Source of the DNA: Bacteroidaceae bacterium
GTDB lineage: Bacteria; Bacteroidota; Bacteroidia; Bacteroidales; Bacteroidaceae
NCBI GenBank assembly: GCA_017445145.1
Contig: JAFSVI010000100.1
Location: forward strand, 1-44,641
DNA: 44,641 nt
Reading direction: 5' to 3'
Positions 14,782 to 24,008 of the stretch are shown in pieces (the stretch's first letter is position 1; each line of letters begins with the position of its first letter). Below the pieces are notes generated by a model that was not told the origin of the DNA, made no database searches, and was given only the letters and a program-made list of their open reading frames with translations. Position numbers and translations under genes: made by a program.

Positions 14782-16686
14782 TCAGATGAGGCAGCGCTTG
14801 ATGCCCTCGGCGTCGATGCCGCACAGCGCGTGCAGCTCGCCTACGCTGCCGTGCTCCACGAAGTGGTCGGGCAGCCCGAGGCGGACTACGCGGGTTGCGG
14901 CGCCGTGGTCGGCGAGCCACTCGAGCACAGCCGTGCCGAAGCCGCCTGTGCGCACGCCGTCCTCCACGGTGACGATGCGTCGGAATCCCGCCGCGGCAAT
15001 CTCGGTGAGCAGGCGCTCGTCAAGCGGGCGCAGGAAGCGCATGTCGTAGTGCGCAATGGTCAGCCCGGGCTTATCGGCCTCGGCGCGGCGTATGGCCTCG
15101 GCGGCGACGGTGCCGATGGGTCCGAGTGTGAGCACGGCGATGTGGCTGCCGCTCTTGAGCTTGCGGCCGCGGCCGACGGGCACGGCCTGCATGGGGCATC
15201 GCCAGTCGGGGCATGAGCCCCGGCCGCGCGGATAGCGTATGACAAACGGCCCGGCGTCGGGCAGCTGTGCTGTGAACATGAGGTGGCGCAGCTCGTGCTC
15301 GTCCATGGGCGAGGCTATGACCAGCCCCGGTATGGGCCTCAGCGCTGCGAGGTCAAAGGCTCCGTGGTGGGTGGGTCCGTCCTCGCCGACGAGACCTGCG
15401 CGGTCGAGACATAGCACCACGTTGAGGTGTGCGATGCACACATCGTGTATGATGTTGTCGAAGGCGCGCTGGGCAAACGAGCTGTAGATGTTGCAGAAGG
15501 GCAGCAGCCCGTCCTTGGCCATGCCGGCGGAGAAGGTCACGGCGTGGCCCTCGGCGATGCCCACGTCGTAGGCGCGGTGGGGCATGGCCTCCATCATGAT
15601 GTTCATGGAGCACCCCGTGGGCATGGCGGGCGTGATGCCCACGATGCGTGGGTTCTGGCGCGCCAGCTCGAGCAGGGTGTGGCCGAACACGTCCTGGAAC
15701 TTTGGCGGCAGGCCGGTGTCGTCGGTCCGCAGCAGCTCGCCGGTGTGGGGGTCGAACTTGCCCGGGGCGTGCCACACGGCGCCCCCCTGTTCTGCAGGTT
15801 CAAAGCCCTTGCCCTTGATGGTGTGCACGTGCAGTAGCTTGGGTCCGCGCATGTCCTTGATAATGCGCAGCGTGCGCACGAGGTCCACCACGTCGTGGCC
15901 GTCGGCGGGTCCGAAGTAGCGTATGTTCATGCCCTCGAACATGTTCTGCTGGCGCGTGAGCACGCTCTTGAGGGAGTTGTTGAAGCGCAGTATGGCGCGC
16001 TTGCCCTCCTCGCCCATCCATCCCCACGAGAGGAGCTTGCGCGCAGCGCGGTCGCGCAAGCGGTTGTAGGTGGGGTTCATCTGCAGTTTGTGGAGCAGGT
16101 CCTTCATGCCGCCCACGCTGCGGTCGATGGACATGTTGTTGTCGTTGAGGATGATGAGCACATCGTTGGGGGTGTTGGCAGCGTTGTTGAGACCCTCGAA
16201 GGCCAGGCCACCGCTCATGGCGCCGTCGCCGATGACGGCCACCACATGGCGGTCGGCCTCGCCCTTGCTCTTTGCCGCCAGGGCCATGCCCAGAGCTGCC
16301 GAGATGCTGTTGCTGGCATGTCCGCACGTGAAGGCGTCGTAGTCGCTCTCCTCGGGCGATGGGAACGGCTTGATGCCCCCCAGGTGGCGGTTTGTGCGGA
16401 ACTGCTCCCTGCGCCCTGTGAGTATCTTGTGGCCGTAGGCCTGATGCCCCACGTCCCAAAGTATGCGGTCGTAGGGCGTGTTGAACACATAGTGCAGTGC
16501 CACGGTGAGTTCCACCACACCGAGGCTCGAGGCAAAGTGTCCGGGGTTGTCGGACAGCTCGGCAATGATGTCGCGGCGCAGCTCGTCGCAGAGCGTTGGC
16601 AGGCTCTCGAGCGGCATCTTCCGCAGGTCGTCGGGAGAGCCGACAGTTGTCAGCAGCGGGAAGTCAGTAAGTGATGTTTCGCTCAT
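14782..16686 (-). CDS. dxs: 1-deoxy-D-xylulose-5-phosphate synthase
   Basis: First enzyme of the MEP isoprenoid pathway. It condenses pyruvate and glyceraldehyde 3-phosphate with thiamine diphosphate; the product also feeds thiamine and pyridoxal synthesis. The 634-residue protein has the TPP/Mg motif GDGAMSGG (153-160) with LNDNNMSI, an N-terminal [11 protein letters not shown], and the transketolase-like [21 protein letters not shown]-terminal transketolase domain completes it. Start is Met 16686 (MSETSLTDF), since the longer frame overlaps the promoter at 16705-16712. It is cotranscribed with trkA. Confidence 0.94.
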   Translation of the reverse strand: MSETSLTDFPLLTTVGSPDDLRKMPLESLPTLCDELRRDIIAELSDNPGHFASSLGVVELTVALHYVFNTPYDRILWDVGHQAYGHKILTGRREQFRTNRHLGGIKPFPSPEESDYDAFTCGHASNSISAALGMALAAKSKGEADRHVVAVIGDGAMSGGLAFEGLNNAANTPNDVLIILNDNNMSIDRSVGGMKDLLHKLQMNPTYNRLRDRAARKLLSWGWMGEEGKRAILRFNNSLKSVLTRQQNMFEGMNIRYFGPADGHDVVDLVRTLRIIKDMRGPKLLHVHTIKGKGFEPAEQGGAVWHAPGKFDPHTGELLRTDDTGLPPKFQDVFGHTLLELARQNPRIVGITPAMPTGCSMNIMMEAMPHRAYDVGIAEGHAVTFSAGMAKDGLLPFCNIYSSFAQRAFDNIIHDVCIAHLNVVLCLDRAGLVGEDGPTHHGAFDLAALRPIPGLVIASPMDEHELRHLMFTAQLPDAGPFVIRYPRGRGSCPDWRCPMQAVPVGRGRKLKSGSHIAVLTLGPIGTVAAEAIRRAEADKPGLTIAHYDMRFLRPLDERLLTEIAAAGFRRIVTVEDGVRTGGFGTAVLEWLADHGAATRVVRLGLPDHFVEHGSVGELHALCGIDAEGIKRCLI

Positions 16687-16704
16687 GTTGGAAGGTTTCG
16701 GGTG

Positions 16705-16712
16705 CAAAGGTA
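16705..16712 (-). promoter_or_regulatory. -7 element of dxs-trkA
   Basis: TACCTTTG on the minus strand, 18 bases upstream of the dxs ATG at 16686. The -33 box is not clear. Confidence 0.55.
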
Positions 16713-16839
16713 GTTATTTTCGGCCGTAATGATGAACGTTTGGCGACTAAAGTTGCTTGCCCGTGGCGAAAAAAGGCACAAAATGCGGCCTCGGAGCCAA
16801 AAAGGCGGGGCAATGGGGCGTAAACTCACATCTTTTGCC

Positions 16840-16847
16840 TATCTTTG
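16840..16847 (+). promoter_or_regulatory. -7 element of the GSCFA-murF/alr operon
   Basis: TATCTTTG ends only five bases before the ATG at 16853, so the transcript would be nearly leaderless. It is the only good -7 match in the gap. Confidence 0.55.
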
Positions 16848-16852
16848 CGGCC

Positions 16853-17773
16853 ATGAAACTCCAGACACAAGTCGAGATACCCCAGCCACTGCGGCGCATA
16901 GGCCTACACAGCCGCGTGGCATTCATCGGGTCGTGCTTCGCACAGAACATAGGCCTACGCATGCGCCAGAGCGGGATCCCCGCCCTCGTCAACCCCTTCG
17001 GCGTGCTCTACAACCCCGTGTCCATACTCCAGGTCATGGCGCAAAACCCCACGTTGCCGTCGCTCTACTTCGAGGACGGCAGCGGCACGTGGCACTGCTG
17101 GCTCGCCGACAGCCACTTCAACGCCTCGACGCTCGAGGCGTGCCAGGCCGCCATCCTCGCCGCCCGCGGGCGCCTGTTCTCGTGGCAGCCCGACACGCTG
17201 GTGTGCACGCTCGGCACCACGCGCCACTACCGTCTGCGCTCCGGCGCCCTCGTCGTGGGCAACTGCCACAAGCAGCCCGGCACGCTCTTCGACGAGGTCG
17301 ATGCCTCGCTGGCGGAGACGGCGACCACGCTCGACGCCATCTGCCAGCTCTTCCCCGAGGCACAGGTGGTGTTCACCGTGTCGCCCTACCGCTATGCCAA
17401 GTACGGTTTCCACGCGAGCCAGCTGGCCAAGGCCCGGCTGCTGCTGGCCGTGGAGCAGGTGCGGCGCCAGCGCCCGGAGCAGGTGACCTACTTCCCTGCC
17501 TACGAGCTTGTGCTCGACGAGCTTCGCGACTACCGCTTCTACGACGCCGACATGCTCCACCCCTCGCCCGTGGCCCTCGACTACGTGTGGGAGCGCTTCG
17601 TGGCGCAGTGGTTCGACGACGAGGCGCGCCGCTACTTCATCGACTTCGAACCCATACGCAAGGCGCTGCAACACAGGCCCTCCGACCCCGACTCGGCCCA
17701 GGCTCAGGCCCTGTACGAGGCCACGCAGCAGCGTCTGCGCGACCTCATGGCAAAATACAACATCGAACTATGA
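16853..17773 (+). CDS. GSCFA domain protein (SGNH-hydrolase-like)
   Basis: This 306-residue protein belongs to the GSCFA family, named after the motif seen here at residues 26-30 (FIGSCFAQNIG). FGVLYNP and YFPAYELVLDELRDYRFYD, typical of the family, also occur. The fold is expected to be SGNH-hydrolase-like with the Ser of GSCFA as nucleophile; no substrate has been established. No signal peptide is seen, so it is cytoplasmic. Start at ATG 16853 follows the promoter at 16840-16847; the frame is open further upstream, but that part precedes the promoter. Its stop overlaps the start of murF/alr (ATGA at 17770-17773), which suggests a link to cell-wall synthesis. Confidence 0.87.
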   Translation: MKLQTQVEIPQPLRRIGLHSRVAFIGSCFAQNIGLRMRQSGIPALVNPFGVLYNPVSILQVMAQNPTLPSLYFEDGSGTWHCWLADSHFNASTLEACQAAILAARGRLFSWQPDTLVCTLGTTRHYRLRSGALVVGNCHKQPGTLFDEVDASLAETATTLDAICQLFPEAQVVFTVSPYRYAKYGFHASQLAKARLLLAVEQVRRQRPEQVTYFPAYELVLDELRDYRFYDADMLHPSPVALDYVWERFVAQWFDDEARRYFIDFEPIRKALQHRPSDPDSAQAQALYEATQQRLRDLMAKYNIEL

Positions 17774-20196
17774 CCTACCCCATTTCCGAAATAGCCACCT
17801 TCATCGGCGCGCAGCGCATCGGCACCGCTGCGACGCTTATCGACTGGCTGCTCACCGACAGCCGCTCGCTCGTGTTCCCCGAGGAGTCGCTCTTCTTCGC
17901 CATACGCACGCAGAAGAACGACGGCCACCGCTATGTGGAGGAACTCTACCAGCGCGGCGTGAGGGCTTTCGTCGTGGCCGCAGCGCCCGAGCACCCCCAC
18001 CCCGACGCCAACTATCTCGTCGTCACCTCACCACTGCGGGCGCTGCAGCGCCTGGCCGAGCGCCACCGCGAGCGCTTCGGCAGCCTGGAGGTGGTGGGCA
18101 TCACGGGCAGCAACGGCAAGACCATCGTCAAGGAATGGCTCTACCAGCTGCTCGCGCCCGAGCGCAACATAACGCGCTCGCCGCGCTCGTGGAACTCGCA
18201 GATCGGCGTGCCGCTCTCCGTGTGGCGCCTGTCCGAGGCCACGCAGCTCGGCATCTTCGAGGCCGGCATCAGCGAGCCGGGCGAGATGTCGGCCCTCGAG
18301 GCCATCATCCAGCCCACGATAGGCGTGCTCACCCACATGGGGCCGGCCCACGACGAGAACTTCGGCTCGCGGCGCGAGAAGTGCATGGAGAAGCTGCGGC
18401 TGTTCCGCCACGCGCGGGCCCTCGTCTATGACAGCTCCGACGCCGCCCTCGCCGAGTGCATACAGGCCAGCGGCTTTGCCGGCGAACTCATCGACAGCCG
18501 ACCCTACCACGCGTGGACACAGCCCGACACCTCCGGCCCACACCCGCAAGCCTACGCCGGCTCCCACACCGAGAACATAGCCACGTGCGTGGCCGTGGCC
18601 CTATACCTGGGCCTCGACGAGGCCACACTGCGCCAGCGCATCGCGCACCTCGAACCCGTGGCCATGCGCCTCGAGGTGAAGGAGGGCCTGCGCGGCTGCA
18701 CCCTCATCACCGACACGTGCAACAGCGACCTCGACTCCTTGGAGACGGCGCTCGACTTCATGCGGCGGCGCCAGGACAGCACCCGCCGACGCCACACGCT
18801 CATCCTCTCCGACATCAAGCAGACCGGCCTCACGCTGACGCAGCTCTACACGCGCGTGGCAACCCTCGTGGCGTCGTACAGCGTGGATGAGTTTGTGGGC
18901 ATCGGACCCGAGGTGTGTGCCGGCATGGCCAACGTCAGGCAGCGCCCCGAGGCCACTGCCTTCCACCTCTTCACCACCGTCGATGCCTTCCTGGCATCGA
19001 CGCTGTGCGCCACCATGGAGGAGCGCGTGGTGCTCGTCAAGGGGGCGCGCGCGGCCCACTTCGAGCGCATCGTGGGCGCCCTGGAGCAGCGCCAGCACCA
19101 GACCACCCTCGAGGTGAACCTCTCGGCCCTGGTCGAGAACCTGAACCACTACCGCAGCTTCATGCAACCGCAGACCAAGATGGTGTGCATGGTCAAGGCA
19201 TCGGCCTACGGCGCCGGCGCCGTGGAGGTGGCGCGCACGCTGCAGCAGCAGCGCGTCGATTACCTGGCCGTGGCCGTGGCCGACGAGGGCGTGGAGCTGC
19301 GCCGCGCCGGCATCACCGCCAACATCATGGTGATGAACCCCGAGATGGGCACCTTCCCCACGCTCTTCAACTACAACCTGGAGCCGGAGGTGTATAGCTT
19401 CGCGCTGCTCGACGCCCTCATCCACGACGCACGCCGCGAGGGCGTCACCAATTTCCCCATACACCTCAAGCTCGACACCGGCATGCACCGCCTGGGCTTC
19501 CACCCCGAGCGCGACGTGCAGCCGCTCATAGCGCGTCTGCAGGCGCAGAAGGCGCTGCTGCCGCGCTCGGTGTTCACACACTTTGTGGGCAGCGACAGCC
19601 CCGACTTCGACGCCTTCACCCTCAGCCAGTGGCAGCGCTTCAGCCGGGCTGCCGACCAGCTCCAGGCGGCATTCCCCTACCACATCCTGCGCCACATCTG
19701 CAACACGGCGGCCATACCGCGCTTCCCCGACCGCCACGCCGACATGGTGCGCCTGGGGCTCGGCCTCTACGGCATTGCCCCCACACCCGACATGCAGCCA
19801 CACCTCACACCCGTCTCCACGCTCAAGACCACCATACTGCAAATCCACGACGTGCCGGCCGGCGAGACAGTGGGCTACAGCCGCCGCGAGCTCCTCACGC
19901 GCGACAGCCGCATCGCCGCGCTGCCCATAGGCTATGCCGACGGCCTCAACCGCCACCTCGGATGCCGCCGCGGCCACTGTCTCGTGGGCGGGCGTCCGGC
20001 GCCATACGTGGGCAACATCTGCATGGATGTGGCCATGATCGACGTCACCGACATACCATGCCGCGAGGGCGACACGGCCATCGTCTTCGGGCCGCAGCTG
20101 CCGCCAACAGACCTCGCCGAAGCCATAGGCACCATCCCCTACGAGATACTGACCGCCGTGGCGCCGCGCGTCAGGCGCCACTACTACGTGGATTAG
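17770..20196 (+). CDS. Bifunctional MurF ligase / alanine racemase
   Basis: An 808-residue fusion usual in Bacteroidetes. The N-terminal half is MurF, which adds D-Ala-D-Ala to UDP-MurNAc-tripeptide. It has the ATP loop GITGSNGKT (Lys117), NSQIGVPLSVWRL and the central-domain THMGPAHDENF. The C-terminal half, from about residue 450, is alanine racemase, with the PLP lysine in MVKASAYGAGA (Lys476), RLGLGLYGIAP and GYSRREL carrying the likely catalytic Tyr. One protein thus makes D-Ala and consumes D-Ala-D-Ala in peptidoglycan synthesis. The frame is open upstream to 16729, but that part overlaps the GSCFA gene. Start 17770 is set by the four-base overlap with GSCFA. Confidence 0.93.
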   Translation: MTYPISEIATFIGAQRIGTAATLIDWLLTDSRSLVFPEESLFFAIRTQKNDGHRYVEELYQRGVRAFVVAAAPEHPHPDANYLVVTSPLRALQRLAERHRERFGSLEVVGITGSNGKTIVKEWLYQLLAPERNITRSPRSWNSQIGVPLSVWRLSEATQLGIFEAGISEPGEMSALEAIIQPTIGVLTHMGPAHDENFGSRREKCMEKLRLFRHARALVYDSSDAALAECIQASGFAGELIDSRPYHAWTQPDTSGPHPQAYAGSHTENIATCVAVALYLGLDEATLRQRIAHLEPVAMRLEVKEGLRGCTLITDTCNSDLDSLETALDFMRRRQDSTRRRHTLILSDIKQTGLTLTQLYTRVATLVASYSVDEFVGIGPEVCAGMANVRQRPEATAFHLFTTVDAFLASTLCATMEERVVLVKGARAAHFERIVGALEQRQHQTTLEVNLSALVENLNHYRSFMQPQTKMVCMVKASAYGAGAVEVARTLQQQRVDYLAVAVADEGVELRRAGITANIMVMNPEMGTFPTLFNYNLEPEVYSFALLDALIHDARREGVTNFPIHLKLDTGMHRLGFHPERDVQPLIARLQAQKALLPRSVFTHFVGSDSPDFDAFTLSQWQRFSRAADQLQAAFPYHILRHICNTAAIPRFPDRHADMVRLGLGLYGIAPTPDMQPHLTPVSTLKTTILQIHDVPAGETVGYSRRELLTRDSRIAALPIGYADGLNRHLGCRRGHCLVGGRPAPYVGNICMDVAMIDVTDIPCREGDTAIVFGPQLPPTDLAEAIGTIPYEILTAVAPRVRRHYYVD

Positions 20197-20230
20197 CACC
20201 CACCACGCCACGGCGGCAAGCTACCGGCCA

Positions 20231-20284
20231 CGAAAGCCTGCGCGGCGCGGTCACGACAGCGTGACCTCGCCGCGCAGGCTTTCG
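20231..20284. terminator. 24-bp hairpin shared by murF/alr and ansA ends
   Basis: CGAAAGCCTGCGCGGCG starts the left arm (20231-20254), which pairs with 20261-20284 at 23 of 24 positions around a 6-base loop. The right arm is the coding sequence of the last codons of ansA and the loop holds its final codons. The left arm lies just beyond its stop. It sits between convergent genes and could stop transcription from both sides; no T-run is present. Confidence 0.65.
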
Positions 20285-21285
20285 CACATCAGGCGCCGCA
20301 CGCGCTCCGGCTCACCGGGGTAGCGCCCCAGCAGGTACATGAGCTTGGTGACGGCGGCCTCCACCGTCTGGTCGTAGCCGCTGACGACGCCCGCCTCGCG
20401 CAGGTGCACACCCGCGTCATAGCGCCCCATCTCCACGGCACCCTGCATGCACTGGCTGATGTTGACAATCACGGTGCCGCCACGCGCACACTCCTCCAGC
20501 GCACCGAGCAGCCACGGGCTCTGCGGCGCGTTGCCGCAACCAAAGGTGCGCATGACGATGGCCCCCACATGGGGTGTGAGCATGATGTGGCGGATGACGT
20601 CCTCACGTATGCCCGGGAAGAGCGAGAAGATGATTACGTTGTTGTCCAGGCGGAAGTGGGGCGTCATGGGCTGCGCGAAGTCGGGCGTGAGTATGCGGTG
20701 GCGGTGGTACGTGATGTTGATGCCCGCATCGACGAGGTGCGGGTAGTTGAACGACTCGAAGGCATTGAACTCCTCGGCGCTCTGCTTCGTCGTGCGGTTG
20801 CCGCGAAGCAGGTGGCCACCAAAGCAGATGCCCACCTCGGGCACCAGGGCATGGCCCGCCGCGTCGCGAGCCGAGGCTATCTCCACGGCGGTGATGAGGT
20901 TCTCCTTGCCGTCGGTGCGCAGCTGGCCTATGGGCAGTTGCGAACCGGTGAGCACCACGGGCTTGGTCAAGTTGCCAAGCATGAACGACAGAGCCGATGC
21001 CGTGTAGGCCATCGTGTCGGTGCCGTGGAGCACCACGAAACCGTCGTAGGCATCGTAGTTGTCGGCTATGCAACGGCAGATGTCGGTCCACATCGCCGGC
21101 GTCATGTTGCTGGAGTCGATGGGAGGATGAAACTGGTGGGTGGCGATGTGCGTGTCGAGCTGCTGCAGCTCCGGCACGCGCGAGAGCAGAAGCTCGAAGT
21201 CGAACGGCTCCAAGGCGCCGGACCGCGCGTTGCGGTGCATGCCTATGGTGCCGCCAGTGTATATGATGAGGATTCGGCTACGCAT
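20251..21285 (-). CDS. ansA: Type I L-asparaginase
   Basis: Hydrolyses L-asparagine to aspartate and ammonia. The 344-residue protein has both active-site segments: IYTGGTIG (Thr10) near the N-terminus and VLHGTDTMAYT with Thr89-Asp90. A lysine-containing RTDGKENL is also present. There is no signal peptide, consistent with the cytoplasmic AnsA type. It has its own promoter (21324-21355) and is divergent from the EamA transporter gene. Its last codons form one arm of the hairpin at 20231-20284. Confidence 0.92.
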   Translation of the reverse strand: MRSRILIIYTGGTIGMHRNARSGALEPFDFELLLSRVPELQQLDTHIATHQFHPPIDSSNMTPAMWTDICRCIADNYDAYDGFVVLHGTDTMAYTASALSFMLGNLTKPVVLTGSQLPIGQLRTDGKENLITAVEIASARDAAGHALVPEVGICFGGHLLRGNRTTKQSAEEFNAFESFNYPHLVDAGINITYHRHRILTPDFAQPMTPHFRLDNNVIIFSLFPGIREDVIRHIMLTPHVGAIVMRTFGCGNAPQSPWLLGALEECARGGTVIVNISQCMQGAVEMGRYDAGVHLREAGVVSGYDQTVEAAVTKLMYLLGRYPGEPERVRRLMCESLRGEVTLS

Positions 21286-21323
21286 ATATGTAGATGGGCA
21301 AAGTTAATTCACAATTCGTGGCG

Positions 21324-21355
21324 CAAAGATAACCACAATAAGCGTTTCCAGCAAA
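21324..21355 (-). promoter_or_regulatory. ansA promoter
   Basis: On the minus strand TTTG (21352-21355) and TATCTTTG (21324-21331) are exactly 20 bases apart, a full match to the Bacteroidetes -33/-7 consensus. The ansA ATG follows 38 bases later. A second -7-like box, TAACTTTG, lies at 21299-21306. Confidence 0.7.
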
Positions 21356-21439
21356 TTATGGGCCACAAAAGTGGCGATGCATGGGCCACTATGCGCCAGA
21401 CCAACGCCCGCGCCAGGTGTCTGCGCCGGGGCATGTGGC

Positions 21440-21505
21440 GTTACTCGCCGCGGAAAGTATCGTAACACGCCGCGGAAAATTGGGTTACTCGCCGCGGCAT
21501 GTGGC
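21440..21505 (+). repeat. Three-copy 22-bp intergenic tandem repeat
   Basis: Units begin at 21440, 21462 and 21484. The first 14 bases are GTTACTCGCCGCGG, GTAACACGCCGCGG and GTTACTCGCCGCGG. CATGTGGC occurs both just before unit 1 and at the end of unit 3. A small hairpin (GTGGCA / TGCCAC, 21501-21517) overlaps the end of the array. The sequence is unrelated to the 22-bp repeat at 3720-3785. The rest of the 402-base gap 21286-21687 holds the ansA promoter, this array and the EamA -7 box. Confidence 0.75.
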
Positions 21506-21638
21506 ACATGCTGCCACGGCGCGGATAAGCGGCCCGCTCGGCAGGTGTGTCGGGCTTCGGCGGCGTGCGCAATGTCAAGCAATGAGCCGGAAAAGCATCT
21601 TTTGCCCAGCGAGCCGCACGATTTGCACATATTTTCCG

Positions 21639-21646
21639 TATATTTG
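21639..21646 (+). promoter_or_regulatory. -7 element of the EamA transporter gene
   Basis: TATATTTG, 41 bases before the GTG start at 21688. No good -33 box at 19-21 bases. Confidence 0.45.
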
Positions 21647-21687
21647 CACCCGGAAAACATCTCAAACCTGTAATCTCGTCTATTGCC

Positions 21688-22566
21688 GTGCGGCTGACAT
21701 CGTCACAGAAATGGGGCCACACTGTGGCCATCGGCGTGGTGCTCACTTGGGGCGTCACCTTCATCAACACCAAGGTGCTGCTCACCAGCGGCATGACGCC
21801 GGTGGAAATCTTCATCGTGCGCTTTGCCATGGCCTACGCATGCATCTGGCCCTTCAGCGAGCGACGCCTCTGGTGCCACACGTGGCGCGACGAGGCCGTC
21901 ATGCTGCTGCTGGGGCTTACGGGCGGGAGCCTGTACTTTGCCGCCGAGAATGAGGCGCTGCGCTGGACCATGGCCAACAACGTGTCGTTTCTCGTGAGCA
22001 CGGCGCCACTGCTCACCATGCTGCTGGCGCTGCTCTTCTTCCGCGAGATGCGCGTCACGCCGCGCCTCGTCGCCGGCTCGCTGCTGGCATTCGCCGGCAT
22101 GGCGGCTATCATCTACAACGGGCATTTCGTGCTCCATGTGAGCCCACGCGGCGACCTCCTGGCCATAGCGGCGGCGCTGGCATGGGCTCTGTACAGCCTT
22201 CTCATACGCCGCGTGGCGCGCCGCTACACGGCGGTGTTCATCACCCGCAAGGTGTTTGCCTACGGGGTGCTCACCGCGCTGCCGCTCCTGGCATGGCACC
22301 CGTGGCAGTTTCCGCCATCGGCGTTCATGCGCCTGCCCGTGTGTGCCAACCTGCTCTTCCTCGGCGTCGTAGCTTCCTTCCTGTGCTTCATGCTGTGGAG
22401 CTGGGCCGTGAAGCAGGTGGGGGCGCTGCGCACCAACAACTACATCTACCTCAACCCCATTGCCACACTCGCTGCCAGCGCCATCGTCCTCCACGAACCC
22501 GTGACCCCGGTGGCTCTGGCCGGGCTGGCCATGATCATCGCGGGCCTGTATGTGGCACAGCGATGA
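21688..22566 (+). CDS. EamA-family (DMT superfamily) transporter
   Basis: This 292-residue protein has ten hydrophobic segments arranged as two EamA repeats (about residues 10-140 and 150-290). Typical features are LTWGVTFINTKVLL, a loop with ENEALRWTMANNVSFLVSTAPL, and GALRTNNYIYLNPIATL near the end. Members export amino acids, nucleosides or other metabolites; the substrate cannot be predicted. The start is a GTG at 21688. The first in-frame ATG would remove the first helix, so GTG is preferred. Confidence 0.85.
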   Translation: MRLTSSQKWGHTVAIGVVLTWGVTFINTKVLLTSGMTPVEIFIVRFAMAYACIWPFSERRLWCHTWRDEAVMLLLGLTGGSLYFAAENEALRWTMANNVSFLVSTAPLLTMLLALLFFREMRVTPRLVAGSLLAFAGMAAIIYNGHFVLHVSPRGDLLAIAAALAWALYSLLIRRVARRYTAVFITRKVFAYGVLTALPLLAWHPWQFPPSAFMRLPVCANLLFLGVVASFLCFMLWSWAVKQVGALRTNNYIYLNPIATLAASAIVLHEPVTPVALAGLAMIIAGLYVAQR

Positions 22567-22666
22567 GCACACGCCCGGCGGCCACCCACGGCACCACAGA
22601 GCGCCGCTGCCGCTGTGATGCCATCAGTCCATTTTCCCCCTCGCAAACAAACTTTTCGGCGATTTC

Positions 22667-22698
22667 CTTGGCCGTCACGCATATATTGCATACTTTTG
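22667..22698 (+). promoter_or_regulatory. Promoter of the GH43-like gene
   Basis: CTTG (22667-22670) and TACTTTTG (22691-22698) are 20 bases apart. The ATG at 22728 follows 29 bases later. This sets the start of the gene, whose frame is open far upstream into the EamA gene. Confidence 0.55.
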
Positions 22699-22727
22699 CC
22701 CGCACACACCATGACACACAACGCACT

Positions 22728-23921
22728 ATGACAACAAAACTCTTCATCACAGCACTCTCGCTCATGGCACTCACACTCACTACCACCGCACAGCAACAGC
22801 GCAACAGCCGCGACAGCGCAGCGCCAACAACAGCGGCGCTGCCCGACACCGCCGGCAACCACGTCAACGCCCACGGCGGATGCATCATCAAGCGCGACGG
22901 CACCTGGTACTGGTATGGCGAGGCGAGGCCCGACCGCGGCTTCACCTCGCTGGGCGTCAGCCTCTACACGTCCGAGGAGCCTAAGCCGGAGCCCAGGATG
23001 CCGGGCATGCTCGACGGACCGGGGATGAGACACCGCACATCCTTCGTCGAGGGGCGGCGCTGGGTGCCACGCGGACTGGTGCTCGCCGTGACAGACTCCG
23101 CAGGTTCGCCCATAGAGCGCGGATGTATAATAGAACGTCCCAAGGTGCTCTACAACCGCAAGACACAAACCTATGTCATGCTCTTCCACCTCGAGCTGAA
23201 GGGGCGGGGCTACGAGGCGGCTCAGGTGGGCTTTGCCACGAGCAAGACGCCCGAAGGTCCATTCATCTTCCACCACGCCCAACGCCCCAACGCCGGACGC
23301 TGGCCTGCCGACTGGAGCCAAACCGACATTGAGCGCGCACGCTCACTGCGCCCGGAGGACTACACCACGTGGTGGACCGACGGCTGGCGCGCCGCCGTGC
23401 GCGACGGCCTCTTCGTGGCGCGCGACTTGGAGTCGGGGCAGATGAGCCGCGACATGACGGTGTTCAACGACGGCCGCCGATGGTGGCACATCTACTCCTC
23501 CGAGGAGAACATGACGTTGCAAGCCGCCGAACTCACCACCGACTGTCTGGGCTACACCGGCCGCTACTACCGCATAGCGCCAGGCGGACAGAACGAGGCT
23601 CCGGCGCTCTTCAGCATGCACAACCGCATCTGGATGATCTGCAGCGGTTGCACGGGATGGGAACCCAACGAGGCGCGCATGTTCTCGGCCGACAGCATTG
23701 CCGGGGAGTGGACGCAACACCGCTCGCCCATGCGCGGCGACAACGAGGAAAAGACCTTCGGGGCGCAGGGGGCTTGGGTTGTCGATGACGGCAAACAGCT
23801 CTTCTTCCTCGCCGACCGCTGGCACCCACGCTCGCTCAGCCAGAGCCGATACATCAGCCCGGAGATACGGCCGTGGGACGAGAACATACCCACCATCTTG
23901 CACTTCGACCCCAGGCAGTAG
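22728..23921 (+). CDS. Secreted glycoside hydrolase family 43-like protein
   Basis: This 397-residue protein has an N-terminal signal peptide (KLFITALSLMALTLTTTA) and no lipobox. The rest resembles a five-bladed beta-propeller of the GH43 type: NAHGGCIIKRDGTWYWYGE, IERPKVLYN, RDMTVFND, WHIYSSEEN and EAPALF. ICSGCTGWEPNEARMF follows. The Asp of RDMTVFND and the Glu of EAPALF occupy the places where GH43 enzymes have active-site acids. The likely role is exo-cleavage of arabinose-, xylose- or galactose-type side chains in the periplasm. The subfamily is not certain. It is a single gene, not in a SusC/D locus here. Confidence 0.8.
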   Translation: MTTKLFITALSLMALTLTTTAQQQRNSRDSAAPTTAALPDTAGNHVNAHGGCIIKRDGTWYWYGEARPDRGFTSLGVSLYTSEEPKPEPRMPGMLDGPGMRHRTSFVEGRRWVPRGLVLAVTDSAGSPIERGCIIERPKVLYNRKTQTYVMLFHLELKGRGYEAAQVGFATSKTPEGPFIFHHAQRPNAGRWPADWSQTDIERARSLRPEDYTTWWTDGWRAAVRDGLFVARDLESGQMSRDMTVFNDGRRWWHIYSSEENMTLQAAELTTDCLGYTGRYYRIAPGGQNEAPALFSMHNRIWMICSGCTGWEPNEARMFSADSIAGEWTQHRSPMRGDNEEKTFGAQGAWVVDDGKQLFFLADRWHPRSLSQSRYISPEIRPWDENIPTILHFDPRQ

Positions 23922-23962
23922 GGGACGCAACGGCGCGCGGCGCAACAGACAGCGTGCAAGCC

Positions 23963-23990
23963 CCTGGGCCGGCACATCATCGGCCCGAGG
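23963..23990. terminator. Hairpin between convergent GH43-like gene and argB
   Basis: GGGCCG (23966-23971) and CGGCCC (23981-23986) pair around a 9-base loop. The stem extends by CCT/AGG past one bulged base. There is no T-run. It is the only structure visible in the 87-base gap. Confidence 0.45.
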
Positions 23991-24008
23991 CCCACAGCCC
24001 AGCGCACA

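Noticed and set aside
13153..15216. 687-codon frame opposite trkA and dxs
   Set aside because: It overlaps two well-supported genes and the end of comEC. Its sequence is His/Val/Gly-rich and unlike any family I know.
16729..17769. Long upstream open extension of murF/alr (about 347 codons)
   Set aside because: It runs out of frame through the GSCFA gene, has low-complexity Arg/Pro/Ala composition, and the four-base ATGA overlap marks the real start.
17770..20196. MurF-alanine racemase fusion as a novel gene fusion
   Set aside because: This two-domain form is the normal arrangement in Bacteroidetes.
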